Shown here: positions 24,988 to 36,170 of the stretch, piece after piece
Layout of the letters: the number at the start of each line of letters is the position of its first letter
Numbering within the stretch: the first letter of the stretch is position 1
Source: Trichoplusia ni
Taxonomy: Eukaryota > Arthropoda > Insecta > Lepidoptera > Noctuidae
Length of the DNA stretch: 64,000 bases
NCBI RefSeq assembly: GCF_003590095.1
Contig: NC_039482.1
Span: forward strand, 11,115,657-11,179,656
Reading direction: 5' to 3'
Notes under the pieces: model-generated
The model's input: the letters and a program-made list of their open reading frames with translations, nothing else
What the model was told of the DNA's origin: nothing
The model's database searches: none
Made by a program: the position numbers and the translations under genes

Positions 24988-25040
24988 GTGTGGAAAAGAG
25001 ACGGCATTCTACGCCATGTAGTGTCCCGTCTCGCTTTTAC
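24988..25040 (+). repeat. Short stem-loop module, copy 2
   Basis: GTGTGGAAAAGAGACGGCAT, TCTACGCCATGTAGTG and TCCCGTCTCGCTTTTAC. GAGACGG and CCGTCTC pair across the module. Best match to the copy at 15826. Confidence 0.5.
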
Positions 25041-25059
25041 ATCTACAAGCGGTGTTAGA

Positions 25060-26160
25060 AGGCCGACAGTACTTTATCCGATTACATAAATTAATGCATT
25101 TACTTCATGTTTACGGTAATGTGCTGTATTATCATAGCCTCACGCATGAACGTAATAAATGGATACCTATTTTGTGGTGGGATATAGACCGAGATCTGTT
25201 GTCCATTTTTGTAATTAATAATTTTCCATGAGTAGCTTCATTTTAACCAGACGTCCAAGATTTTTTTGTTCGGAAAATCCGATTTGTTTTTCTTAGCCTA
25301 CTTGTACAAAACTCTGAGTGTCACGAGTCCAATTCGCAATTGACCCGTTTTTATTCCAATGATCTATCACAGATAAATTATTATCACGAACGTAAATTTA
25401 ATTACGTTGAATGGCATTTGTGAATAGATCGCGACGAATGAATATAAAGGTCTTGAATACAGGACGGGACGGTATGCTATTGTTATACAGAGTGATTGGG
25501 AAAATATACGCTGATGTAGTAGGATAAGGGAGGAACAATGGGCTCGAGGGAGCTGTGGATAGTTTGGATGTCTTTAAGGTAAAGCCGCTGTACTTGACTT
25601 TGCTATTTTTTATCAGCTTTTTCCATTTTCTTGAAAGAAATGATGGATAAGCGAGGATTGTTATTTTTTTGCGTCATTATCTAGAGTGCACTGAATAGTT
25701 AACAAAATAAGACGAGGAATGGTGTTGTTGTGATATAACAAAGCAGAATGGGTCTAATTGTTTTCTTCGGTACACAGAAGCACTGGACGATAGCACAGGA
25801 CTACAGTTTGGTCAGTTACACATTCGAAATCTTAATAGAGCGAATAAAGTAAGGTTGGATTTACACGCAGGTAGTCACAAACACAAGTCGCGACAAAATA
25901 TACCCTAGCTGTGGTTACTTGTAAGTCGTATCGCTTTTCATCGCGATTTTAGTCGTTTAGGTTTTCGTTGTACTTTTCTTCGACTAAAATTTAAACAAAA
26001 TCTGCAGAATACCTTAATATAAACGTGACAGTATTACAAAGTCTGATACAACAAGTAGTCCCAGGTTACTGAATCTTTTACGACCGCCATTATTCCTGGA
26101 GCAGATTTACGACTTGTATAAGATAATACGGGACAAAAACATCGACACACAAAGGGTATA
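25060..26160. other. Gene-free stretch
   Basis: No exon, RNA gene or recognisable dispersed repeat. Confidence 0.35.
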
Positions 26161-26172
26161 ACTCAGAGTTTT

Positions 26173-26235
26173 GTTTTGAGAGAGCGGGACGCTGCTCTAC
26201 ATTCCGTACATTTGTGTCTCTTTTCCACAATTGTA
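26173..26235 (-). repeat. Short stem-loop module, diverged reverse copy
   Basis: On the minus strand the order is TTGTGGAAAAGAGACACAAA, then GTAGAGCAGCGTCCCGCTCT. It keeps the TGTGGAAAAGAGAC entry and the CCCG(T/C)TCTC exit of copies 1 and 2. Confidence 0.35.
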
Positions 26236-26567
26236 TTTGTATTATTTTAGGAGTTATTGGTAGTCCCCAAGGATATAACACAAGACAACGTTACTTTAGT
26301 ACTCGTTTGGGTGAATTATAATTACATTGTCGGATGTATTTGCTGCCTGATAGCAGCTCAACTCTCATTTGTTATTCTTGGAAGACAAAAGGTAATTCTT
26401 TTGGAATTTATTTCTTTGTTGCAATATTAAACAGGTAATTAAGTAAATACAAAGAGCTGTGTATTTATTACTTCAATTTATTTCGTTGCTTGAACAAGTT
26501 AAAATTTATAAATGTATTTGGTCATTCATCTTAAACATAATAATTAGAAGAGGCAATGGTTTACATA

Positions 26568-26755
26568 CGTGTACTTATCGGGATTGCCCGACTAGTTTCG
26601 GATCCAACCGGAGTCTTTATTGAACCAGTCTTACTAAGGGTATTGCCCATTTTACTGGGATGAACAGGTCAGTTAGGCAATCGCTCCTTGTAAACAGTGG
26701 TACTTAGCTTGATGCGATTAGACTGAAACTCGAACCCAACGGGCTAGAAAGGAAA
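26568..26755 (-). repeat. GTTGGGGTCGG-family repeat, partial, reverse
   Basis: TATCGGGATTGCCCGACTAG, GGATGAACAGGTCAGTTAGG, CAATCGCTCCTTGTAAAC and TGGTACTTAGCTTGATGCG are the reverse-oriented equivalents of the family's ACCAGT and CTGACCT blocks, ending AACTCGAACCCAAC. Only the end nearest CCCAAC is well kept. Confidence 0.65.
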
Positions 26756-27269
26756 ATTCCTTTTCTCTACTTTTATATATTACGTCATAATCTCAACACA
26801 AATATTGTCTGAAACCAACTTCTATTAGTGACTAACAATGGCCTTTCAAAAGTAAGATAAAATATTACACAAAGTGAATGAAAGCCTTTCATTTAAAAAT
26901 AAGCTGGCAAAATTGAACCCTCTGGGAAATTCGTCAGAAAACCCTTGATTGGCAGGTAATATACGGTAAACAGAACTTATTGTTACCATTCCCAAGCTAT
27001 TCAAGCAAAGCGACTTTGATTCGACGAAACGTTGAGCGGAATTTTCACCTTCACCCCTCTAGCCAAGTACACAAGTGATTACTGCAATCATTCATGACAA
27101 ATTAAATGCGTATATGTATGGAAATTGCATTTCGGTTCAATTAGTCACGTGATGTTTTTATACACAGATACGAGTGATATCTATTGACGATGACGATCGA
27201 CGTAGTATCACTTGGGTAGAGGTTAGATTTATGTAACTCCAAGCAATATCTTTTTTGCTCCCGCACTAA

Positions 27270-27345
27270 GGTATTTTATCCTTGTGTCGCGGGGGGTTTC
27301 ACACACATACAATTCACATGCACAAAGACTCCTATCTCTAATAAG
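27270..27345 (+). repeat. SINE family B, 5' fragment
   Basis: TCCTTGTGTCGCGGGGGGTT, TCACACACATACAATTCACA and TGCACAAAGACTCC match the leading part of family B. The tRNA-like block is absent. A weaker relic of the same 5' segment lies at about 27745-27800 (AATCCTTGTCTTGTGGGG). Confidence 0.55.
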
Positions 27346-27945
27346 AAATAATAATAATAACTTAAAATTGCTAGAGCCATCACGAGATTTGACAAAATAT
27401 CAGTAAAATGTTTTACTATGGCACGTTAAAAGCAGGTGGTGTAATACTTATAATAACTATGTAAAAGGGTGCTCTCGCCATAATTAACCCATCAATCTCT
27501 ACCTATTGTTGAGTACGAGCTTTCCGCCGTCCCCGCACCCAACCCGCTCACGGTACAGTTACGAAGAGGAGTCTTCTAACACTCTGATTTACAAGACTTA
27601 CGATTTTCGTATTTCGATTATGAAACAAAGGAACTTTAATTTAACAAAATTACTGAATCAGTTGAGGAGTTTTACATTTGAGTTTAATATATTTATTTAA
27701 TTATCACACTAATCTACCATTACATTTCATTATATAAATGCAGCATTTAATCCTTGTCTTGTGGGGTTTTGTCAGATAGTTAAACCATGCACAATTGTTA
27801 TTAAAAACAATAAACGGAGGTCTTCATAAACTTTCAAGACACGTGCTCCAAAAAGATAGTGTCATCTAGACTTAGAACAAGGAAATATGGTTCTGATAAT
27901 GTGCCTGGACCTATGCCGATCAGCTAAAAGTTTTTTTTTTATGAC

Positions 27946-28145
27946 GGCTCCTCACAGATTATTTAATCCTTGTTTCGCGGTTATTTCACAAACATTCAAG
28001 TCACAAGCACAATTTAAAGACACCCAGGCTCAGTACAAGCATTTGTTGATCACACAAATGTTTATCTTGCGTTGGGATCGAACCCGCGATAAGTCGCCCA
28101 CAGTGGGTTTCACGTGGAGTCCTCAACCGTTCGGCTATCCGTGCA
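27946..28145 (+). repeat. tRNA-derived SINE family B, near-complete
   Basis: AATCCTTGTTTCGCGGTTAT, AAAGACACCCAGGCTCAG, CACACAAATGTTTATCTTGC, then the tRNA-like segment GTTGGGATCGAACCCGCGAT (B-box core in reverse, GGGATCGAACCC) and AACCGTTCGGCTATCCGTGC. The tRNA-related part lies at the right end, so transcription would run right to left. Confidence 0.7.
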
Positions 28146-28209
28146 GTGCAATTATTGTACATACACGAACATCTGCCTTATCCACTTTGTTCAACGTCTT
28201 TCGTTCCTG

Positions 28210-30150
28210 ACTGTACAGACAGACCCACCCATTGTTCGCTCTACAGACGTCATGCCAGAGACACGAGATACCCAATAGAACGAAAATAACACAGTAATTA
28301 AATTCTAAATGAGAGGATATTTAATTAGGAATTAAGTTTTAATACGAATTTAAGTAACGGAATTAACCAAGTAATGAAAGTGCTAAGATTTGAGAACTCA
28401 AATATTTGAGGGGTTTAATAAGAGACGTAAATGGTTTGATATTTGCATTCTGGGTTCATTGACCAAGGAGGCGAATGTTTTTAAGGTTTATTGTCGAGAC
28501 AATTACAGTCAAATTTGTTAGCCCAGAAAACTACGAGAATTGCATTGTCTGTACCTATTCATGAGATCAAGGTTAGAGTGATATCGTCTGAGAGGGATGC
28601 GATATCCTCACATTAGGTTATTATCATCTATGAATCCGCACCTGAACAAACTCTCCTTTCCACCACCTACTTGGATCCGCAGTTTAGTGACATCTATCTT
28701 CAGAAGAGACAGTTCTGGATGTTGACACGACTGGATCTCATGTCTTTAGCGCCTTTTGCCGGTCTATCAACACCTTTTAAAACTGTTACTATTGTATAAG
28801 CGAAACACTGCTCTACACAGTTAGAGTACTTTAGAGCATTTTACATTCCTACAATACCTACAAACTATCTTACCGTAGCTCTGTGACCAAGGTCTCGATC
28901 GGAACTGGTTTGTTACGTTATATAGGTCTTTAGTCAGGAAAATAATAAATATTTAATGCCCAGAATTAATTACGATCTTAGATGAAACACATGAATTATT
29001 CCTGCTCATTAATGTTAACGTGTTTAGCACCTATTATCTTAAGTACGGTAGAGCAACAGAAAGTCGGATTAATCTATAGACAACGTTGAGAGATACTTAG
29101 TTATAAGAACGGTCGTCTTTGAGAAAGATTTTTTATGAGTCCCTGATTCCCTGAATGGGTTTAACTGTTATATTTCTAAAAGTTTCTTGTTAAACTTCCA
29201 GTGTACCTTGGATCTTGCCTCTTCAGGAAGGTTAATGTACAATACATAGACTGTTAATTTACAGCCTGTATATACATATATATTTTAACATTAATAACTG
29301 CCGTTATTAAATGCCAACTTTGCTCTCTACTTAATTAACTTATTTTCTTGTAACAAACAGGGATTCGTAACATATTATTAACAGAGTGTGTTGTAAACAT
29401 CTGCTCAACGGAAAAACAAAGGTCAAAGCCATCTGCCACGCTGCCGCGCTGTAGGAAAATCAGTGTAAAGTAGTAAAAACCATACAAATAACTCTGTATA
29501 ACTTTACTAAGATGAAATATGTGTTTTTAGCCATAATCTCGTGAACATTGAGGAACAAACATTTATTGCGGCAAAAAAATGCACACTCTAAACAAATCTA
29601 GTAAAAAAACATCTCATACATTAATACTAGCTACAGGAGCAAACATTAAATCAATCAAAGAGGTTGCAAAATAATTTAAAATAAATGCCAAACATTGATT
29701 TAAAAGACACAATTGATTACGATTTTCTACTCAACCGATGAAGCTAATTTGCCTTACTCAAACAATTGTTTGGTTTCGGCATTAACACCGTCTGTCGAAA
29801 TCTTACAGAATTTTTATTCTCAGCAAATACCCCCTGGGTTCAATGACCTCCTTTTTATCGAAATTCTTATATTACAATATTATAAAGCTACTTATAATGC
29901 GAAACATTTCACAAGTGACGCAGAAACTGATTGTGCTCATGACAAAGGATCGTAATCAAGGATTTAAGCAACCGTGTCTGAATAGCGTGATTGATTGATT
30001 ATTATCATGGTTATACACTCAACACAGCAACTGTGTGTAATCGATTCATAAATGAATCTGAAACTGAGGTGTATATTTTGTGTGTTTGTCAATCGAGAGG
30101 CAGATTTATAATTGTCATTTCATTTTTTGACTTGTATAACTCTATCTTTA
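28210..30150. other. Gene-free stretch
   Basis: AT-rich DNA with no identifiable exon or element. Short frames such as 29713-29955 show no coding signature. Confidence 0.35.
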
Positions 30151-30159
30151 CAAAAAAAG

Positions 30160-30385
30160 TGCACTGAAAACAGAACCCTGTTACCAGTATCTCATAAAAC
30201 GTGATAATAAGATCGTTGCTATTCTTAGAAATCCTGTATTTTAGTTTATATTATAACGACAAATACTAAAAATAACTTTGGGGGTTCTCTCAAATGTAAG
30301 GATTTGTCACCAAACTGATTTTTGAACTGAACTTTGTTTTCAGCCTGTACGGATGTGTCACGTCTGATTCGCACTTGGCCGGTTC
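30160..30385 (+). repeat. GGGTTCCG-family repeat, full span but decayed
   Basis: AACAGAACCCTGTTACCAG, ATCTCATAAAACGTGATAAT, TATAACGACAAATACTAAAA and a good terminal motif TGATTCGCACTTGGCCGGTT are present in the family order. The central tccgtctg tract has been deleted. Confidence 0.65.
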
Positions 30386-30476
30386 TTATTATACTCCTAC
30401 GCGATACCAGTTTTTCCCTTCAGAAATAATGTGTATGGCAAAACAATATTTGCCACAACAATTATTATTATTATTA

Positions 30477-30705
30477 CGACCTCCGTGGTCGAGTGGCGTA
30501 TGCACCGGTTTCAAGGTGTCGCTAGCTCTGAGGTCCCGGGTTCGATCCCCGGTCGGGTCAATGTAAAAAATCACATTTCTACATTGTCTCGGGTTTGGGT
30601 GTTTGTGGTACCTTCGTTGTATCTGAATTCCATAACACAAGTGCTTTAGCAACTTACTTTGGGTTCAGAACAATGTATGTGATGTTGTCCGCATTTATTT
30701 ATTTA
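30477..30705 (+). repeat. tRNA-derived SINE family A, full-length copy
   Basis: Same organisation as at 11025: A-box-like TGGTCGAGTGG, B-box GGTTCGATCCC, body CGGGTTTGGGTGTTTGTGG and TGCTTTAGCAACTTAC, and an ATTT-rich tail. It is preceded by an (ATT)n run at 30461-30475. Confidence 0.9.
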
Positions 30706-30799
30706 TTTTATTAATTATTCAATAGTCAATACTTTATTGCTTCCATAAAGTAGTTACATTCTGTAATATTATGTATACTATATAATTTAGATGTTTCAC

Positions 30800-31110
30800 T
30801 ATTCCAATGGTGTCGGTTCTAGTTTGTGAGATTAATAGCGTTGCGGTCACTCCGCGACGAGCTCTCGACAAGAGACTGTCGACAGCAACAGTGTATCCGT
30901 ATCAAACTGTACTACTGAAATAATGAGTTCACAAGAGCCATCTATATTATTAGCTGTTATTTGTCTCTATAGAACTTTGGTAATGTTATTTTTGTGTGTA
31001 TTGTGTTTAAGTACTTGTCATGTGTGTAACTAATTTTGTCGTATTAGGCTGACCTGTAAAGATAAAATTAGCTGTGTATGTATTAAATAAATAAATAAAT
31101 ATTATTTATG
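30800..31110. other. Possible transcript 3' end or retrocopy
   Basis: A GC-richer patch (ACTCCGCGACGAGCTCTCGA, 30850-30870) is followed over 230 bases by T-rich sequence and a cluster of overlapping AATAAA signals (31084-31100). This looks like the 3' end of a polyadenylated transcript or a retrocopy of one, but I could not identify a reading frame. Confidence 0.2.
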
Positions 31111-31436
31111 AAACACAGCAGTAATTTATGAGTACCTACATTGTAGTTTGGCATTATTTTAATGCATAACTAAGCATCATCAGCCGATTTTCATCAGCTA
31201 TTCCATTTTTATCAAATGTATATGTTCTGGAACTTAAAAGTTACGTTGAAATCAGCGGGACTGTCCATTGTAAGGGTTACCGCGGACTTTATGTACCGGG
31301 ACATAAAGAGCAAGGAAGGAACATGGGTGAAGAAGAAGAAGAAAATGTTGAAGAACCCAAGAAAAAAATATGTTGAAAAAAGGCGGTATTATACCTTATA
31401 CTATATTTCACCTTTTAGCTATTCTATTTTATTATA

Positions 31437-31791
31437 GTCCGGTCATTTTAGACAATTGAAATAAAGAGATTCCGACAGAGCCAAATCTTCGTAGAGACCT
31501 TAGGTTTACCACAAGGAATAAACTGTCAAAAGTCCCCATGAGTCCCATGTGAGCTTAGGGACTTATTCGGGTCCCAAGGTCAAAATTTTAGGTTTTTTGG
31601 ATTTTTCTCGAAAACGGTAAGTTTTATCGAAAAGGTACTTTAGAGAAAAGTTGTAGATCTTAAAATTTTCTATAAAAATGGTCCCAATGATTTTTTCTCT
31701 AAGACCCACTATTTCTCAGATATTGCGCTTGTAAGAATCACGTTCTACATAATATGCACACATTTCCACACCACCTGTGAGGTAGTGTACT
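31437..31791 (+). repeat. Left terminal inverted repeat
   Basis: Runs from GTCCGGTCATTTTAG to AGGTAGTGTACT. Compared with the right arm it has one ~10-base insertion (in CACATTTCCACACCACC) and a few substitutions near the tip. Contains the mirrored tract GGGACTTATTCGGGTCCC. Confidence 0.85.
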
Positions 31792-31913
31792 CGGCGCATT
31801 TTTTTTAACGTGGTATCCCCGGTAGGCCTATTAAGCGAAACTTTATGACGTTATTTTCAGGAACAATTGGAAAAAATAGTGTTAGGAAGTTTTTCTGGAG
31901 TATAGATACGTAA

Positions 31914-32333
31914 AGAAATTTAACATTTGTAAAAAATACACGAAACAAAAAGCAAGTACAGCTATCTTGTCTTCTTCCAACATCGGCATCTGCTAGTCAA
32001 CATTCGTTTCGAGTATACTATCAAGTTCAGACATGGCAAGGCAATGAACTGAACCCTGAAGACTGGGGTTGGAAATTGATAGATAATACTTTGGAACCGA
32101 TTCGAACTTTACTGCCTCCTGCTCCAGAAAAACTTCTTTACACTATTTTTTGCAATTGCAAGAAAGGTTGTAGTGCCAAATGTGGCTGTCAAAATGTTGG
32201 GTTGCAGTGTTCTCCAGCGTGTACCAATTGCCAAGGTATCTCTTGCTCAAATGTTCAATCAAATACAAGAGAGGAAGATTCATGTGATTTTGATGAAGAG
32301 CAACTGATTCATCTTCATTTGAACAATTTCTAA
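31914..32333 (+). pseudogene. C-terminal fragment of a CXC-type transposon protein
   Basis: An open frame of 139 codons without a start codon follows a TAA at 31911. It reads NLTFVKNTRNKKQVQLSCL, then ASQHSFRVYYQVQTWQGNEL, PEDWGWKLIDNTLEPIRTLL, PPAPEKLLYTIFCNCKKGC, and a cysteine cluster CNCKKGC-X3-CGC-X6-CS-X3-C-X2-C-X4-C. The cluster resembles a Tesmin/TSO1-like CXC zinc-binding repeat. I recall the pattern 'QH..RVY.QVQ.W ... WGW ... P.AP..LL..I.CNCK.GC' from uncharacterised, multicopy insect and cnidarian proteins, consistent with its position between transposon arms. An acidic tail ends at TAA 32331-32333. The N-terminal bulk, including any catalytic domain, is missing, so it cannot be functional alone. 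Confidence 0.8.
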
Positions 32334-32505
32334 GCATTCATCAACAGGAAGGAGAAGAAGAAGAACAAGAAGAAATTGAAGAAAACATGATTGTTAAAGT
32401 TGAATATGAAGAGTATGAGTCAGATTAAAGTAATAAAAAAAAGTTAGAACGACAGTTAAACTCAGTAACCCATATCAATAATCTTCATACTATTAAATAA
32501 TTATT

Positions 32506-32860
32506 AGTACACTACCTCACAGGTGGTGTGCATATTATGTAGAACGTGATTCTTACAAGCGCAATATCTGAGAAATAGTGGGTCTTAGAGAAAAAATCAT
32601 TGGGACCATTTTTATAGAAAATTTTAAGATCTACAACTTTGCTCTAAGTACCTTTTCGATAAAACTTACCGTTTTCGAGAAAAATCCAAAAAACCTAAAA
32701 TTTTGACCTTGGGTCCCGAATAAGTCCCTAAGCTCACATGGGACTCATGGGGACTTTTGACAGTTTATTCCTTGTGGTAAACCTAAGGTCTCTACGAAAA
32801 TTTGGCTCTGTCGGAATTTTCTTTATTTGATCACTATTTTTATGCCTAAAATGACCGGAC
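32506..32860 (-). repeat. Right terminal inverted repeat
   Basis: Reverse complement of the left arm, from AGTACACTACCTCAC to CTAAAATGACCGGAC. Confidence 0.85.
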
Positions 32861-33261
32861 TATTAATAGAAAAAAGATTTGTATTTTTAAACAAAGCACC
32901 AATGTTATAACGTTTTTGCTAGTTTTCCACTAAACCGGTATCTACTTATTTGTGTGGTTGGTGCATTTTACAGGTAAATAATATATCGTGCCTGGGTTCA
33001 GACACTAGATTACGACGTGATTGATCTCTTCCTCATTTTAATTGCACGAGAACGGCGATTCGTTTAATTTACTAGTGGTTGCACTACAAGCTCAAACAAT
33101 GCTTGTTATTACTAATATTTTAGGGTTAATAAGGTAAAATATTCAAAAGAAAAATGGTTAACATGAACTAGACGTTAAAGGCAAAAAGTTCTTAAAAACA
33201 GCCTACTTGAAATAAAAACTTTCTGTATTTGGTTTAGAAGATATAATTTCCTTTACCTATA

Positions 33262-33515
33262 ACTAGCTGTTCCCGCGACTTCGTCCCCGTGGGAAGAAGA
33301 TATAAGTTATGATTTATACCTGCCCTGTTGTTTTCACATTTTCCATTGTATCTTCGCTCCTATTAGCCGCAGCGTGATGGTTTATAGCCTAAAGCCTTCC
33401 TCGATGAATGGTCTATTCAACACAAAAAGATTTTTTGAATTTGGACCAGTAGTTTCTGAGATTAGCGCGTTCAAACAAACAAACAAACTATTCAGCTTTA
33501 TATATTAGTATAGAT
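33262..33515 (+). repeat. CGCGACTTCGTC-family repeat, short variant
   Basis: Starts ACTAGCTGTTCCCGCGACTT and ends ATATATTAGTATAGAT. The body includes GATTTATACCTGCCCTGTTG, ATGGTCTATTCAACACAAAA, CCAGTAGTTTCTGAGATTAG and an (AAAC)n run. It is nearly identical over its whole length to the copies at 45897 (reverse) and 61245, so this subfamily moved recently. Confidence 0.85.
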
Positions 33516-33519
33516 AATA

Positions 33520-35390
33520 TAATCATACTTGCGACCTAAATAATTAAAACTTGTAATTCAATTTATCGTAATATGAACCTATTCAAATTATTAATGCATG
33601 AATGCACAAACAGCATAACATTAACATTATAAGCAAATTTTTGGAAATACAAATATTCCATGAGGATCTTCATTTTGCATTTCATCTAGTTTGCATGAAA
33701 ACCCAACCCGTACATTGGCCACCCGTGCAACAACCCACACGATTATCGATAAAACAAATCGATTCCAATTTCATTTTCATATTAAAGTCGTGTTTATATT
33801 TAAAACAGTGTTTCGTGAGCTACCGATAGCTTGGTCCAGTAATGGGTATCGAGAGGTCGTGTTCGGACCCTTTGCACTATTGATGTGACCCTCGCAGACT
33901 AAGTATAAATATTTAGTTTACGAGGGTTAACTGGACGGCCAGGTCAAATACCCGATTGACCAATAAACTTCAAGTTAAAGATAGAGTACATACTTTGTAC
34001 GTGTACGTTGAAGTCGGGTAAAGGAATTCTGTGTGACGTCACACTTTGTTTTTTTTTTGCGACTTCTTCATTATTTAATGAATCTCAATCATTTTGGATC
34101 TCTCAATTTTTGGTCTACGCAGGGATTGAACTTGCCACACGTCGCGCATAGTAATGAAAATCGAGAAAACTATATTAAAATTCACCTATGTAACAAATTA
34201 ATTTATTTCCTTCAGGATATGCCGCAGGTAATAGGATAAGTAAAGGACCGACCGATCGGCCGAGCTGAATAAATGGTACAAAATAACATTTTGTTGTTTG
34301 TATTTCATTAAGAGCTAGCCCCAAATAAAACTCGGGGCTAAAGAATAATTAATTGATATACATAGAGCTACGAAAATTATAAATTCCATTTCGTAATGTC
34401 GACGAGTTTTCATAAAACGTGAACCTACCTCCTTAATACAAAATTCGTTTTAAAATTCATTTATTTTGTAATTGCCAGGTACAATGATCTTATTTATATA
34501 ATTTTTGGCGACGCTATATGATCAAATCTATTGTTTTTTTTCAGATAATACATTAAGTCACATTAATTCGATATTAGTCTGGATTCATTAGGTAATTAGG
34601 TAAGTATATTGGTTAGCTAAAAGTTTTTGTGTTTGCCAATTCTGACTCTACATACATATGCAGCTTAAAAGGTACATTTATCATATCATTTTATTTCCGT
34701 TTTACAACGCTTAATATAAGGGTCTTGGGTAGCCCGCATCATATTTTAAAAGCAAATTGTTTGCTTGTATCTTTCATAATACAAATCTCCAGTTATAATA
34801 AGCACTTGCTAAGAAATTTGACGTTGATAATAAATAACATTCTGACATCTTTAGAGAAAAGTCTTATTATTAAGTTTATAATAAAAATAAAACGAATTTA
34901 CTAATTCTGCTACACAGAAACGTGTGTCCAACATAATGACGTAACAAGAGAACTCTAATTTTATTTTTTCTCTAATGAGTTAGAGACGGAGCGAGCGGGC
35001 AGGGCTACCAGCAACCAGACACCGGCTAATTGGCGATGTGACAAGACACCCGACACCCCTAACCATACACTTGTTTGTACGGGCAGCAACATAACTTGGT
35101 ACATAATTAGATTTTTAAAACAATTTCACACATTTTCATAGAGGTTCTGTTTTGGTATTCGGTAATACAATTAGTTTCACGCTTTTGATATGTTAAATTT
35201 ATACATAGAAAGCGCTGAGAAGCGGGTATTGTTAGCAAGGATTAAATTCCTTAGTGCTGGAGGAGTTTAAAAAAAAGTACAAATAGAATGAGAATGTTTT
35301 CTGACAGGTCTCAAAGCCTGCGAATACAATAGACAAATATGGGTCTTCGTGTGTGATCTCAGTAGCTTAGTTGCTTAAACGTCAAGGCCC
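33520..35390. other. Gene-free stretch
   Basis: Contains a 33-base SINE-B fragment at 34118-34150 (ACGCAGGGATTGAACTTGCC) and a palindromic CRE, GTGTGACGTCACAC, at 34031-34044. A GC-richer patch at 34985-35060 carries no open frame of note. No gene recognised. Confidence 0.35.
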
Positions 35391-35394
35391 TGGC

Positions 35395-35690
35395 GGGCCC
35401 TTTAATCCAATGGAAATTGTTTTATTCTAAGTATTTTTCAAACACAATCATTGGAAATTCAGTACGGGGTGGAAAACACTCACGGTCTATACAATGAATT
35501 TCCAATTATTGTGTTGGCAAAATGCTTAAGAGAATAGCTTTCATTCATAGGCCATTGTAAGTAACAGAATTGGGACCTAGAAGGCACTGCTTTGATTTTT
35601 GTGAGTTTAGCGTGATTTTGTGAAGTTGACGGCAACACAGTAGCCATGACACAACGCAACACGCTACAAAAATTTTAGCTAGTTTATTTA
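35395..35690 (+). repeat. Foldback repeat unit, copy 1
   Basis: A core at 35427-35530 consists of two ~34-base arms (ACACAATCATTGGAAATTC and GAATTTCCAATTATTGTGT) around CAGTACGGGGTGG..CACTCACGGTC. It is followed by GGCCATTGTAAGTAACAGAA and a diverged tail. A second unit at 54105-54345 shares arms, spacer and the right-hand flank. Confidence 0.65.
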
Positions 35691-36116
35691 ATTTTATTCA
35701 AAATCAGCTGTCAGCTATCATTGACTAAAACATTGAAATATTTAGTACTTAGTAATACCAAATTTACAAATACCATATTGTTTAAATCCTGCATTATTAA
35801 ACACTATACAACAAATATTAATAAAGCGGGTATTATACTTAAACCAAAGCGAAAACCCAAACCCACCTGAATGAATAAAACAAACAGAACACCTTATCTG
35901 GAGCGAGGCCACGGGCACCCGATCATACATATTTTGGGAGTTAAACAAAAATTAACCTTACGTACCTATATCACTTAATTGAAACCACATTCAGGTAACA
36001 GGGGGTTAATTAACGACCCAATTACTCACACTCGTGAATAAATGAGCCGAAACAAAAGACTGTCACGCCTAGGTACCTCAGAAACCCTAAAATACCGAAT
36101 AAAGTGAACAATCCAA

Positions 36117-36170
36117 AAGAAAAGAGATGCTGCTCTACTCAATGTGCTTGCTTTCTCGTTCCCACAATTG
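36117..36170 (+). repeat. Short stem-loop module, diverged copy
   Basis: AAGAAAAGAGATGCTGCTCT, ACTCAATGTGCTTGCTTTCT and CGTTCCCACAATTG keep the layout of the module at 15826 with many changes. Confidence 0.3.

Larger units (their letters stand above)
31437..32860 (+). mobile_element. DNA transposon relic with long inverted repeats
   Basis: A 1424-base unit begins GTCCGGTCATTTTAG and ends CTAAAATGACCGGAC, flanked on both sides by TA, a possible target duplication. The two 355-base terminal arms are about 95% alike by eye and enclose 714 bases holding a cysteine-rich coding fragment. Arms of this length with a truncated gene indicate an internally deleted copy of a larger autonomous element. 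Arm similarity points to fairly recent activity or gene conversion. I cannot assign the superfamily: no DDE transposase core is left. Confidence 0.85.

Noticed and set aside
27348..27360. Short trinucleotide and tetranucleotide runs as a possible CRISPR-like or satellite array
   Set aside because: These are simple AAT/AAAT tails and microsatellites, with no spaced repeats of constant length.
27887..28210. 107-codon plus-strand frame
   Set aside because: Most of its length is SINE family B (27946-28145), and there is no known domain.
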